Shown: positions 40,861 to 53,193 of the stretch, one piece after another
Layout: the number at the start of each line of letters is the position of its first letter
Position numbering within the stretch: the first letter of the stretch is position 1
Source of the DNA: an uncultured Collinsella sp.
GTDB lineage: Bacteria; Actinomycetota; Coriobacteriia; Coriobacteriales; Coriobacteriaceae
Reading direction: 5' to 3'
Length of the DNA: 64,000 bases
Assembly: GCA_947642445.1 (NCBI GenBank)
Contig: CANRSF010000011.1
Location: 1-64,000, forward strand
Made by a program: the position numbers and the translations under genes
Notes under the pieces: generated by a model
The model's input: only the letters and a program-made list of their open reading frames with translations
Databases searched by the model: none
What the model was told of the DNA's origin: nothing

Positions 40861-43341
40861 ATGGAATCGTTGTACCGAAAGTATCGCCCGCTCACCTTTG
40901 ACTCCGTGGTGGGCCAGCAGCATATCGTCTCGACGCTCGAGCACGCCATCACCGAGGGGCGCCTGTCCCACGCCTACCTGTTCTGCGGACCGCGCGGCAC
41001 GGGCAAGACCACCATGGCGCGCATTCTGGCCAAGGCGCTGCTGTGCCGCAATGCCGAGGCGGCGCGCGCCGAGGGTGCAAGCGGCTGCATGCCCGACGGT
41101 ACTTGCGAGGAGTGCGAGCTCATTGCCGAGGGTAACCACCCCGATGTCTACGAGCTCGATGCCGCCTCCCGCACGGGCGTGGACAATGTGCGCGAGGAAA
41201 TCATCAACTCCGTCAACTTTGCCCCGGTGCGCGGCAAGTACAAGATCTATATCATCGACGAGGTCCACATGCTCACGACGGCGGCGTTCAACGCGCTGCT
41301 CAAGACGCTCGAGGAGCCGCCGGCACACGTGATCTTTGTGCTGTGCACCACCGACCCGCAAAAGATTCTGGAGACCATCCTCTCGCGCTGCCAGCGTTTC
41401 GATTTCCATCGCATCGGCAACGAGGATATCGAGCGTCGCCTGGCATACGTGTGCGAGCAGGAGGGCTTCGATTACGACGATGAGGCGCTGGCTATCGTGG
41501 CGCGCCATGCCAAGGGCGGTATGCGCGACGCGTTGTCCACGCTGGAGCAGCTGAGCGTCTTTGGCAACGGTTCTGTGCATGCGGACGACGCCCGCTCGCT
41601 TTTAGGCGAGGTTTCGGACCAGATTCTGGGCGAGTTTTCCCGCGCCATTGCCGATCGCGATGTTGCCGAGCTCTATGGACTGATCCGTGCGCAGGTCGAG
41701 GAAGGAAACGACCTGCTGGAGCTGACGCGCGACCTGGTGGCGCATGTGCGTGACGTGTACGTTGCCTGCGTTGCCGGTGCCCGTGCCGAGCTGTTTGAGG
41801 GCGGCTCCGAGCAGGCCGAGGCGCTTGCTGCCGAGGCCGCTGTCTTTGGCGAGCATCCTGCCGACCGCCTGGCCCGTGTGCTGACGGTGCTCGACGATGC
41901 CGCACTGGAGATGAGGGGCGCGAGCGACGTGCGCCTGGTGCTCGAGATCGCCTGCACGCGCCTGGCACGTCCCGAGGCCGATTTAACGATTGAGGCATTG
42001 GCCGAGCGCGTGGCCCGCTTGGAGGCCATGGTTGCCAACGGCGCCGTGCCGGCGAGCGTGGCTGCTGCTCAGGCCGCCGCGCCTGCAGCATCCGTACCCG
42101 CTGCTGCCCAACAGCCGACGCTAATTTCGGGCGCTCGTGCTGCCGCTCCGGCGGCATCCGCTGCCCCCGCTGCTACGTCCGCGCGCCAGGGCGGTATGCC
42201 TTGGGACCGTGGTGCTGCTGTTCCGGCTGCCCAGCCTGCGTCCCGTTCTGCGTCCGTGTCAGCTTCCAAGCCTGCAGCGCCTGCACCTCAGCCTGCGCCG
42301 ACTCCGACGCCTCAGCCCGTTGCGGCTCCCGCGCCTGCCACCGCTCCGGCACCTAAGCCCCAGTCCAACAATGCCGCCCAGGTTGCCGCCGCCGGTACTG
42401 CCGAGACGCCCGCGGTCGAGGATGCCGGAGAGCTGCAGCGCAAATGGGCCGAGGTTGTCGAGCGTGTCAAGGCGCGTCAGGCTTCCTACGCGGGGCTTTT
42501 GCTCAATGCCCGCGCCACGGCTGACGACGGCTCCAGGCTCACGGTCTCGTTCCCCGCGGGCTCGACCTTTGCCATCAAGATGCTTGGACGCGCCGACACG
42601 CAGTCGGTGGTCCTGCCGACAGTCAGTGCGGTCTTCGGTCGTCGTACCGTCGACTATGTCCTGGATGGGGGTGGCACGCCGGCTCCTCAACATGAGGAGC
42701 ATTCTCCATCTGCACGGGCTGCGGTATCTGCGGACCCGCAACCCGTGTCCTCGGCGGCCCCTGCATCCTCGAGCGCCAGCGCGACGCAGCCAAAAGCAGC
42801 ACCGATAGCGGCGCCGACCCCGTCGGCGCCTAAGCCCGTCATGGCCAAACCGGCTGCTCCGACACCCGCGCCCAAGCCTGCCTCGCCCGCGCCCAAGTCG
42901 TCTGACCTGGGCAAAGCCCCCTGGCTGCGCTCCGACAACCCCGCCGGCGCTCCTGCCACGGGCAAGCTCCCGACCGAGCCCGCGCCCCGAGCGCCCGAGC
43001 GCGCGTCCGCTCCCAAGGCTCAGCCCGCCGCGCCGTCTGCGCCATGGGAATCCGAGCAGGTTCCCTACGACGATGCCATGGTTGGCGGTTTTGTTGCCGA
43101 TGCTGGTGGGGACGATCTGCCTCCGTTCGACGTGCCGGGTGCGGCGTCCGCGCCCAAGTCCGCTGCAACTGCCCCCAAAGAGGAGGACGCTCCTGCAGCT
43201 CCCTGGGAGTCCAACTCCGGTGCGGGCGGCCCCTTCGGCCATCAGGGTGCAGCCCCGAGCATCCCGCAGACCGAGGACGAGGCCAAAGCCCTCATCCGCA
43301 GCGTCTTCGGCCAGTCCACCATCTTCAAGCCGGTGGAGTAG
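40861..43341 (+). CDS. dnaX: DNA polymerase III subunit gamma/tau
   Basis: 826 aa from ATG 40861 (MESLYRKYRPLTFDSVVGQQ, the standard DnaX start), preceded by GGGGGAGCACCC. AAA+ clamp-loader domain about 1-365: Walker A GPRGTGKTT (43-51), zinc module with CEECELI and upstream cysteines, Walker B IYIIDEVHML, sensor LCTTDPQKI. Domain III follows. The long C-terminal part (about 395-826) is mostly Ala/Pro-rich with one structured segment (GELQRKWAEVVERVKARQAS); this is tau-like in length but low complexity. It loads the beta clamp at replication forks. A short gamma form by frameshift was not identified. An unrelated minus-strand gene follows before ybaB-recR. Confidence 0.96.
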   Translation: MESLYRKYRPLTFDSVVGQQHIVSTLEHAITEGRLSHAYLFCGPRGTGKTTMARILAKALLCRNAEAARAEGASGCMPDGTCEECELIAEGNHPDVYELDAASRTGVDNVREEIINSVNFAPVRGKYKIYIIDEVHMLTTAAFNALLKTLEEPPAHVIFVLCTTDPQKILETILSRCQRFDFHRIGNEDIERRLAYVCEQEGFDYDDEALAIVARHAKGGMRDALSTLEQLSVFGNGSVHADDARSLLGEVSDQILGEFSRAIADRDVAELYGLIRAQVEEGNDLLELTRDLVAHVRDVYVACVAGARAELFEGGSEQAEALAAEAAVFGEHPADRLARVLTVLDDAALEMRGASDVRLVLEIACTRLARPEADLTIEALAERVARLEAMVANGAVPASVAAAQAAAPAASVPAAAQQPTLISGARAAAPAASAAPAATSARQGGMPWDRGAAVPAAQPASRSASVSASKPAAPAPQPAPTPTPQPVAAPAPATAPAPKPQSNNAAQVAAAGTAETPAVEDAGELQRKWAEVVERVKARQASYAGLLLNARATADDGSRLTVSFPAGSTFAIKMLGRADTQSVVLPTVSAVFGRRTVDYVLDGGGTPAPQHEEHSPSARAAVSADPQPVSSAAPASSSASATQPKAAPIAAPTPSAPKPVMAKPAAPTPAPKPASPAPKSSDLGKAPWLRSDNPAGAPATGKLPTEPAPRAPERASAPKAQPAAPSAPWESEQVPYDDAMVGGFVADAGGDDLPPFDVPGAASAPKSAATAPKEEDAPAAPWESNSGAGGPFGHQGAAPSIPQTEDEAKALIRSVFGQSTIFKPVE

Positions 43342-43362
43342 CTGCGCAGGCGGGTATACTGC

Positions 43363-43836
43363 TCAAGAAGAGAACCCCTTGCCCGGGCGCATCTGTATTT
43401 CGGACATGTGCAACGTGGTGCCGCGTATATCGCATTCGAGCAGACAGGCGCGTGACGGTCGGCCTAGGATGCTGAGGTCGATACGATACGTCGCATGGCT
43501 GTCCGTGTACTCGACTTGCTCGGCGTTGACGGTTGCTCCGATTGTAAATAAAGAGCCCAGTTCGGCATCGACAATCTTGGAGTCCTTTATCTTGACCTTG
43601 AACTCTTGGTAGAGGGACGGGCTGTTGTAGTAAATGGTTCGGGTTCCGTCGGTGCATTCATCGGTCGTCTCCCATTTGACGACGGGCTGGTCCGAGCTGG
43701 CTATCAGCAGTTCTGCTCCAAAAGCTATGGCATGGGTGATGATAACCAGTAATACCCAGACGACAAAGAGATAGAGAACCACATATGCAACGGGGTGTTT
43801 TGAGCGGATGTTTTGGAGTACGGCTGGGACATTCAC
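43363..43836 (-). CDS. Small membrane protein of unknown function inserted between dnaX and ybaB
   Basis: 157 aa from GTG 43836 with GGAGGTG 7 nt upstream. One transmembrane helix near the N-terminus (about 16-42, VAYVVLYLFVVWVLLVIITHAI), then an extracytoplasmic domain of about 115 residues with three cysteines (DECTDG, ACLLECDI) and no recognised motif. It lies antisense between dnaX and ybaB-recR, genes usually adjacent in an operon, and its codon use is more A/T-rich. This suggests an acquired insertion. Confidence 0.7.
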   Translation of the reverse strand: MNVPAVLQNIRSKHPVAYVVLYLFVVWVLLVIITHAIAFGAELLIASSDQPVVKWETTDECTDGTRTIYYNSPSLYQEFKVKIKDSKIVDAELGSLFTIGATVNAEQVEYTDSHATYRIDLSILGRPSRACLLECDIRGTTLHMSEIQMRPGKGFSS

Positions 43837-43989
43837 GAGGGCACCTCCAAATCGTCATCTATGACAATCAAATTATACCCAGCCGCCATGCGTGCCGCCT
43901 CGAGCAGCGGCTCGGCATTTTGCCATGTAGCCTTGTAGCCCTACGCATAAACTGCCTGGTTCCAGCTCTGCTAGATGTAGCTTGAGATA

Positions 43990-44024
43990 ATTATGCAACC
44001 TTGCATAATTCGACCTTGCATAAT
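43990..44024. repeat. ATTATGCAA palindrome plus third half-site
   Basis: ATTATGCAA (43990-43998), CC, TTGCATAAT (44001-44009), and a further CCTTGCATAAT ending at 44024. It lies in the 350-bp gene-free stretch 43837-44185, which otherwise shows only low-complexity sequence and a TACGAT (44105-44110) that may be the ybaB -10. Operator-like, but the target gene is unclear. Confidence 0.45.
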
Positions 44025-44185
44025 CTTGGGCGTGCGTCACGCTCAAGGACATGTATATCGACTGAGGTAGCGTGACCACCCCGCTCGCTTGCCCCGCGCC
44101 GTGGTACGATTTTTGAGTTTGAAAGTCCCGTCGCGCTCCGGCTGCCCTTGCAGCTTGTCGCGCGGCCGCACGTAAAGGAGCCATC

Positions 44186-44506
44186 ATGGCCGGTATGAAC
44201 ATGCAGCAAATGATGAAGCAGGCTCGCAAGATGCAGGAGCAGCTTGCCGCCGCGCAGGAGAACCTTAAGTCCCAGACCGTTGACGCCTCTGCCGGCGGCG
44301 GCATGGTCAAGGTGACCGTTAACGGCGAGATGGAGCTCGTCAACCTCACTATTGACCCCGATGCCCTCGATCCCGAGGACGTCGATATGCTGCAGGACAT
44401 GATCATGGCTGCCGTCAACGAGGCCGTCCGCGGCGTCAACGAGCTCGCCAACAAGCAGATGGGCGCCATCACCGGCGGCCTCAACATCCCGGGCATGCCG
44501 TTCTAA
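44186..44506 (+). CDS. YbaB/EbfC-family nucleoid-associated protein
   Basis: 106 aa, the normal size; AAAGGAGCCATC precedes ATG. Contains [20 protein letters not shown], a helix typical of the family, then [19 protein letters not shown] and a C-terminal helix pair ending GLNIPGMPF. Members bind DNA as tweezer-shaped dimers and are almost always encoded between dnaX and recR. recR follows after 13 nt. Confidence 0.95.
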   Translation: MAGMNMQQMMKQARKMQEQLAAAQENLKSQTVDASAGGGMVKVTVNGEMELVNLTIDPDALDPEDVDMLQDMIMAAVNEAVRGVNELANKQMGAITGGLNIPGMPF

Positions 44507-44519
44507 GACGCGCATATAT

Positions 44520-45116
44520 ATGAGTGCCAACCATAGTCTGCAAAAATTGCTCGATGAGCTGGGCCGTCTGCCGGGCATTGGTCCCAAGTCGGCCCAGCGC
44601 ATCGCCTATTACCTGCTCGAGGCCGATGCCGAGGAGGCGCGCCGCCTGGCCGAGGCCATCCTGGAGGTTAAGCAGGAGGTCCACTTTTGCAGCCGCTGCT
44701 TTAACTACGCCACGGCCGACGAGTGCTCCATCTGCCAGGATTCGATGCGCGATACCACTCGCATTTGCGTGGTGGGCGAGCCGCGCGATGTCCAGGCGAT
44801 CGAGCGCACGGGCAGCTACCACGGTCTCTACCACGTATTGGGCGGCGTGATCAGTCCCATGGACAAGATCGGCCCCGAGCAGCTGCACATTCGCGAGCTG
44901 CTGGCACGCTTGGGCCACGAGGACATCCACGAGGTCATCATCGCCACCAACCCCAATATTGAGGGCGAGACCACGGCGAGCTACCTGGCCCGCACTATCA
45001 AGCCGCTGGGCGTTGAGGTATCGCGTCTGGCGAGCGGCCTTCCCGTGGGCGGCGACCTGGAGTATGCCGACGAGCTTACGCTTGGGCGCGCCATCGAGGC
45101 CCGTCGCACGATTTAG
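44520..45116 (+). CDS. recR: Recombination mediator RecR
   Basis: 198 aa, full length. N-terminal helix-hairpin-helix [20 protein letters not shown]; zinc finger with [16 protein letters not shown] (about 57-72); Toprim domain with [10 protein letters not shown] and [16 protein letters not shown]-terminal [19 protein letters not shown]. It loads RecA with RecF/RecO at gaps. No clear Shine-Dalgarno before ATG 44520, consistent with coupling to ybaB 13 nt upstream. The next unit starts from its own promoter after 150 nt. Confidence 0.96.
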   Translation: MSANHSLQKLLDELGRLPGIGPKSAQRIAYYLLEADAEEARRLAEAILEVKQEVHFCSRCFNYATADECSICQDSMRDTTRICVVGEPRDVQAIERTGSYHGLYHVLGGVISPMDKIGPEQLHIRELLARLGHEDIHEVIIATNPNIEGETTASYLARTIKPLGVEVSRLASGLPVGGDLEYADELTLGRAIEARRTI

Positions 45117-45267
45117 GTGGCGAACCTGCTCCTGCCGTATGTCTTCATCGCGACGCACGGGGTAGCCATAATTTCCCGTGCGACTGTAAGTTTGTTGTGC
45201 AACAAAGATACTTTGCATCCGCTTATCGCATGGATGCTTCCATTCGCATCCTTAATTTGCTCATTCG

Positions 45268-45346
45268 TTGCGCAACCTTTTGGGTTCGCTGATACACTCA
45301 AATATGGATTCGAATGAATGCGCCGCTCCCGAGCGGCGTGTTTTTG
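45268..45346 (+). promoter_or_regulatory. Promoter and leader terminator-like hairpin before the kinase module
   Basis: TTGCGC (45268-45273), 17-nt spacer, GATACA (45291-45296). About 25 nt downstream comes a perfect hairpin CGCCGCTC-CC-GAGCGGCG (45321-45338) with TGTTTTTG, then the ribosome site GGAGGAG. It could be an attenuator, or the recR terminator. Confidence 0.5.
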
Positions 45347-45360
45347 TTGGAGGAGAACGC

Positions 45361-46266
45361 ATGCGGCCCGGTGGCACTCAGACAAAGCGCGGCGCCGCGG
45401 TGCGCATGCGACGCCGACTGGGCTTGGCGCCTCGGGCGTACGCGCTGCTGTCGTGCTCGCTGGTGCTGGTCATAGCTGGCGTTTCTGCCTATGGCATGAC
45501 CGTGCCGTCCATGATGCAGGCACATGCCGCACGCGAACCGCGCGTGGGGCATGAGGTCAAAAGTGACCTGGGGACCACGACTGGATATGCTTGGGCAAGT
45601 GTGGTCGCGCATATTGTGTTTGGCACCGGCGACGCGGACGGCGCCGAGGCCCCGGACAACGAAGTCACGCTTGCCAATGGCAAAACCATCGTGCTCACCA
45701 ACACCAAGATCATCGATCGGTTGTCCAACAATAGCGTGGCGGCAACGGTGAATAAGGTCGAGCAGCAGAAGGAGCAGGACGCCCAGCAGTCCGGAAAGCC
45801 CGGTAGCTCGGATACTTCTGGCTCCGGCTCGGATTCGTCGAGTTCGGGCGGTGGCTCTGGGTCGGGTTCCTCTGCCGGAGGGTCTGGAAACGGCGGCTCG
45901 ACGGGCGGCAACACTGACAACGATGCAAACTCCGGTGGCCTTTCCGCTGCTGAGGAAGAGAGCATTCACAGCTGGCTTGTGACCAAGTACAACATGCTCG
46001 ACGGCTATGTTTCTCGTGCCAATGACGTGGTCTCGACCTATAACTCTACGGGAGATCCCAGGCCGTGCGACAGCCTGGTCGGGGAGATGTTTGTCATTCG
46101 AGCCGAGTTCGGTCGTCAGACATTCTCGCCCCGGTCAAAGTGGTATCAGCAGTATGCCAATCTGTGGGGCTGTTACACCAACCTATGTCAATGGGTCGGC
46201 CATTACGGCGATGATGACGTCGCGCTCGGTAACTTCAACAATAACGTGGCGGCGCTTGCCCTATGA
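45361..46266 (+). CDS. Secreted/anchored Ser-Gly-rich linker protein, unknown
   Basis: 301 aa from ATG 45361 with GGAGGAG; an upstream in-frame start lies before the promoter hairpin. Basic N-terminus, one hydrophobic segment (about 31-53, AYALLSCSLVLVIAGVSAYGM), a soluble part (about 55-150), a long Ser/Gly/Asp linker (about 155-215, SGSGSDSSSSGGGSGSGSSA), and a C-terminal helical domain with two cysteines (WGCYTNLCQWVGHYG). Such linkers are typical of proteins reaching into or across the wall. Its stop overlaps the kinase start (ATGATGA), so it belongs to the kinase/FHA module and could be a sensor or substrate. No family recognised. Confidence 0.78.
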   Translation: MRPGGTQTKRGAAVRMRRRLGLAPRAYALLSCSLVLVIAGVSAYGMTVPSMMQAHAAREPRVGHEVKSDLGTTTGYAWASVVAHIVFGTGDADGAEAPDNEVTLANGKTIVLTNTKIIDRLSNNSVAATVNKVEQQKEQDAQQSGKPGSSDTSGSGSDSSSSGGGSGSGSSAGGSGNGGSTGGNTDNDANSGGLSAAEEESIHSWLVTKYNMLDGYVSRANDVVSTYNSTGDPRPCDSLVGEMFVIRAEFGRQTFSPRSKWYQQYANLWGCYTNLCQWVGHYGDDDVALGNFNNNVAALAL

Positions 46267-48107
46267 TGACCGATCTTGCATCCACCACACCACAATCGCT
46301 CGGTCGCGATCCCATGGTCGGCCTGCGCCTGGCGCGTGTCGACGGGTTTGAGCCGGCCATTGCGCTCGGTCAGGACGAACTGCCTGCCTATCTGCGTCGT
46401 TTTACGATACTGTTTGCCGACGATGCCATCATGCGCCGTGGCGGTATCGGCCGCGTGACGCGTGCCGTCAACGCCCAAGGCGAGGCCGTGGCACTCAAGC
46501 AGCTCATCTTGCCAACGTGCGATGAGTTTGACGATGCCGCCGCCCATGAGGCGCTGGTCGCCAAGTTCAAAGCGGCGTTTCGCGAGGAATACGAATGCCA
46601 TCGCGCCCTTTCGGGCCTTAAGGGCTTTCCCCGCCTCTATGGCTGGGGCGAGGTCGACGGTGTGCCTGCAATTGTCATGGAATGGGTCGAGGGCGAGACG
46701 CTCGCCCGCTTGCGCTCGCGCTTTGCCGTGGACGATGCCGGCCGCCTATCGCCGCTTGTGGCGGCGCGTCTGGGTCGCGACCTGTTCGATCTGCTCTGCC
46801 GTATGAGCCTGGTGGGCGAGGGCTTTGTCCATCGCGATATCTCGCCCGCTAATATTATGGTGCGTACGGCGCGTCTACCGCTTGACCGGCAGCTTGCCGA
46901 GGGCACCTTTGACCTGTGCCTGATCGACTTTGGCTCGTCGCTGGCGCTCGATCCTGCGTCGGCCGTGGCCGGTACCGGCGGCAAGGCGTCGTTTACGGAG
47001 CGCTATGCCACGCTGCGTCGCGCGACGGTTGCCTATGCCCCGCCCGAGATGCTCACCGACGATATTCCCGACCTGCGCGCTTTGCGTATGTCGCCGGCGA
47101 TCGACGTCTATGCCGCAGCAAGCACGGTTTACGAGCTCATTGCCGGCGCCGCGCCATACGAAGCCGCGCCGAGCACTTCGGGCACCTCGGGTTCGCGCAA
47201 AAAGACGCGCGACATCGCCAGCCCCTACCGTCTCAAGATGGACACGCTGCCCGACTATCCCATTGGTGCCCATGCGCCCGGTTGCGATTTGACTCAGCTG
47301 CTTCGTCGTGAGCCCGATGTGGCGCTCGCTGCGGCCGAGCAGGCCCAGCAGCTGGGGCTTGAGCCGGATTCCGAGGAGCTACGCGATGCGCTGGCGTTTG
47401 TCGATGCCCAGCTGTTCGACGTGGTGATGGCCTGTCTGTCCAGCCATCAAAAAGATCGTCCCGAGCCGGCGGCGGTCGAGGCGGCGCTCTCGGCGTTTTG
47501 TGACCACTATGCGCAAAATGTCGGTCGTTCGCTCCGCGGCGAGCCGCTCACGCCGTGCCCCATGGATGCGTCTGGCCGCGCGGTTCGTCGCGCGCTGATG
47601 GTCGGCGCGGCGGTCGTCTGTGGCGTGGTTTGGGCTGTGGTCGTGGTTTCGGCCGCGCTGCTGGCGTCGGGCGCTCGCGTGACGGCGACTTTGGGATCGC
47701 TCGTGTGGTCTGGGTCGATACCGGGTATTATTGCCGCACTGGCGTTGGCGCTGCCAGGCATAGCCGGCGTTGTCGCGGGGGCACTTGCGCGCAATCGGCG
47801 CTCGGGCTTCCTGCAGGGTGTGCTTGCGCTTTCTGCCTGCGAGGTTCCGGTGCTGGTTGTGGCTGCATGTAGCGTATTTTCCCAACGCGCCGTGATGGGC
47901 GGCCTTGTTGCCGCTCTGGTTGCAACCTATACGCTTACGTGGTTTTTGCTTGCGATGGGCTTTGCCTTTGAACTTCCCGTTTCGGCACCGCGACGCACAA
48001 AAGTCCAGATGGCGACTCCGCTTGCCGGTGGAGCCGCAGCTGCCCGTACTTTTGGCGGACCTGTCGAAGTATCGTCCGATTCTATTTCTACGACCAAGGA
48101 GGCCTAG
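46263..48107 (+). CDS. Ser/Thr protein kinase with C-terminal membrane helices
   Basis: 614 aa; the ATG overlaps the previous stop (a second ATG at 46266 is equally possible). Kinase domain from about 45: RRGGIGRVTRAVN, lysine in VALKQL, VMEWVEGETL, HRDISPANIM, LIDFGSS, YAPPEML. The DFG and HRD motifs are intact, while the fold is expanded by inserts (a Ser/Thr-rich stretch APSTSGTSGSRKK and an extra Ala-rich segment) before the C-lobe ends. Four or more helices follow (about 440-575) and a short cytoplasmic tail. The third Ser/Thr kinase in the window; partner of the FHA protein encoded 3 nt downstream. Confidence 0.9.
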   Translation: MMTDLASTTPQSLGRDPMVGLRLARVDGFEPAIALGQDELPAYLRRFTILFADDAIMRRGGIGRVTRAVNAQGEAVALKQLILPTCDEFDDAAAHEALVAKFKAAFREEYECHRALSGLKGFPRLYGWGEVDGVPAIVMEWVEGETLARLRSRFAVDDAGRLSPLVAARLGRDLFDLLCRMSLVGEGFVHRDISPANIMVRTARLPLDRQLAEGTFDLCLIDFGSSLALDPASAVAGTGGKASFTERYATLRRATVAYAPPEMLTDDIPDLRALRMSPAIDVYAAASTVYELIAGAAPYEAAPSTSGTSGSRKKTRDIASPYRLKMDTLPDYPIGAHAPGCDLTQLLRREPDVALAAAEQAQQLGLEPDSEELRDALAFVDAQLFDVVMACLSSHQKDRPEPAAVEAALSAFCDHYAQNVGRSLRGEPLTPCPMDASGRAVRRALMVGAAVVCGVVWAVVVVSAALLASGARVTATLGSLVWSGSIPGIIAALALALPGIAGVVAGALARNRRSGFLQGVLALSACEVPVLVVAACSVFSQRAVMGGLVAALVATYTLTWFLLAMGFAFELPVSAPRRTKVQMATPLAGGAAAARTFGGPVEVSSDSISTTKEA

Positions 48108-48110
48108 GTC

Positions 48111-49049
48111 ATGGCATCTCAAGTTGAGCTCACCCCATGCGGGGCCATGTTTGACATCTTTAAGCGCGCGGCGCATCTGAGCCATATCGAGCTGTGCGGC
48201 TTGGTGCTTTCGTCCCGTCCGCTCGCCGACGGCCGCAGCCCGCAGAGCCGGGCCGCCGATCGCTCTTGGGTTTCCCGCTTTATCGTTCGCGCGCCGGTCG
48301 GCACGCTTCAGCAGCGCTACTTTGCCGAATACGGTACCTCGGCTGCGCGTATTATGTCGCAACTGGCCCTGCGCCAGCGAAATCCCATGGACTCCACGGC
48401 TGTGATCAATATGGTGTGCGGTCCTGCAGGTGAACTGATGGTACGCGCGCTCGAAGAGTGCCGCCAGGACACGAATCTCTATCGCAACGCGCTCGATCGC
48501 CTGTCCCAGGCGGCGGAACTCATGCCCGCCGAGCGCGCCGAGGCCGTGCTGGTGCTGTTTGTCGCCGTCGGTTGTTCGGCGGATGTGCGGTCCTCGGTGA
48601 ACTATGCCATCGACTACGCGCACGCGACCTGTGGCGGAGGCACCTCCACGCCGCGTTCGCTTGGCATGTCGATGACCGCAGGCGAGCGCGACCCCGCCCC
48701 GGCGCACCCTTTGGGCTTGCTGCGCGTGCAAAACAGTTTTGTCGTGAGCGCCCCGCGCTGGATTCAGCCGAGTGAGCAGGGTGTTGAGATTGGCGCGCTG
48801 GCCACTGGTGAGGGCGATATTACCGACGTCGGCGACGATGTCTCGGCCCGCCATGCCCATATCTGGTGCGATGCTCAAAATATCTGGCACGTCGAGGACT
48901 TGTCGTCTACCAACGGAACCGTGGTGGTAAACGGGGCCACGCGCGTCTGCATTCAGGTCGAGCCCGGCCGTTCCGCCCAACTCAATCCCGGCGACGAGCT
49001 CAAGCTCGGCGAATCCACTACCTACGCCATCCTCTTCGGTGCCCTCTAG
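48111..49049 (+). CDS. FHA-domain protein
   Basis: 312 aa, 3 nt after the kinase, with AAGGAGG before ATG. Residues 1-200 are helical and not recognised (ALRQRNPMDSTAVINMVCGP, PAERAEAVLVLFVAVGC). The C-terminal FHA domain (about 215-310) has SARHAHIW, LSSTNGTVVVNG and LNPGDELKLGEST. The Arg of the usual GR loop is not obvious (the equivalent stretch reads VEIGALATGEG), so phospho-peptide affinity may be altered. Presumed reader of the adjacent kinase's phosphorylation. Last gene of the module. Confidence 0.88.
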   Translation: MASQVELTPCGAMFDIFKRAAHLSHIELCGLVLSSRPLADGRSPQSRAADRSWVSRFIVRAPVGTLQQRYFAEYGTSAARIMSQLALRQRNPMDSTAVINMVCGPAGELMVRALEECRQDTNLYRNALDRLSQAAELMPAERAEAVLVLFVAVGCSADVRSSVNYAIDYAHATCGGGTSTPRSLGMSMTAGERDPAPAHPLGLLRVQNSFVVSAPRWIQPSEQGVEIGALATGEGDITDVGDDVSARHAHIWCDAQNIWHVEDLSSTNGTVVVNGATRVCIQVEPGRSAQLNPGDELKLGESTTYAILFGAL

Positions 49050-49164
49050 CCAGTCCCGCCAAATGGTCCCTCCGTCCCCAAGTGATCATTTTGCTCCCGG
49101 CAGTCACCCGAGGTAAACCTTTACCGCCCGCCTATATTTGCCGAAATTACACTTGACGGCGGGG

Positions 49165-49451
49165 TACAATAAACCCGCATGCGGATTTCCGTTGCGGGCG
49201 CTTCCCATCGCCGGGGCGTGCCCGGGAGCATCCGGCATGCGGCCTTTGCGGCGCTCGGTCATGTGCAAGACGGGCGGTCGGGTCTGTGGGGCGCATCAGT
49301 TGCCCCTCGCCTCGGCATGTCTTCTCTCCACGCCACGTACCTGCTGCTGAGCCTGCCTGCCAGATGATTGGAAGCAACAGCGTAAATCCCATCACGCCAA
49401 CATCCCGGCGATCGCCGGGGCCTGTATACCTATATGAGAGGAGAGGGGTAT
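49165..49451 (+). promoter_or_regulatory. nifJ promoter candidate and long leader
   Basis: TACAAT (49165-49170) is a plausible -10; a leader of about 280 nt follows. It contains GC-rich inverted repeats, including the 16-bp palindrome CCCGGCGATCGCCGGG (49404-49419). GTATACC (49424-49430) pairs with GGTATA (49447-49452) around the ribosome site. No gene seen in 49050-49451 and no known RNA class recognised. Confidence 0.4.
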
Positions 49452-52991
<3,540 letters not shown>

Positions 52992-53001
52992 GTCTCCCAC
53001 C

Positions 53002-53126
53002 GCAGGATCTGAGGGCTGACCTTCGCGGACGTCCTCGGACATGAAAGAACCCCCGCTGCGCACTACGTGCGGCGGGGGTTCTTTCGTCCTGCGGAGTGTC
53101 CGCGAAGGTCAGCCCTCAGATCCTGC
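53002..53126. repeat. 29-bp perfect inverted repeat enclosing the nifJ terminator
   Basis: 53002-53030 and 53098-53126 are perfect inverted copies over 29 bp, starting 10 nt after the nifJ stop. The 67-bp centre contains the terminator hairpin. GTCCTCGGA follows the left arm and is repeated directly beyond the right arm (about 53136-53144). Confidence 0.85.
53043..53085 (+). terminator. nifJ terminator (bidirectional form)
   Basis: GAAAGAACCCCCGC (53043-53056) / GCGGGGGTTCTTTC (53072-53085), perfect 14-bp stem with 15-nt loop; the A/T flanks within the stem make it bidirectional. Confidence 0.88.
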
Positions 53127-53193
53127 TACGACTACGTCCTCGGATTGTGGGGCTGAATGAAGGACGTGGCTGTGGGGGTGCCTTGTCCCGGTC

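Noticed and set aside
40861-43341. Programmed frameshift producing a short gamma form of DnaX
   Set aside because: I looked for an A/T slippery run near the end of domain III and saw none; Ala/Pro-rich codons continue in frame.
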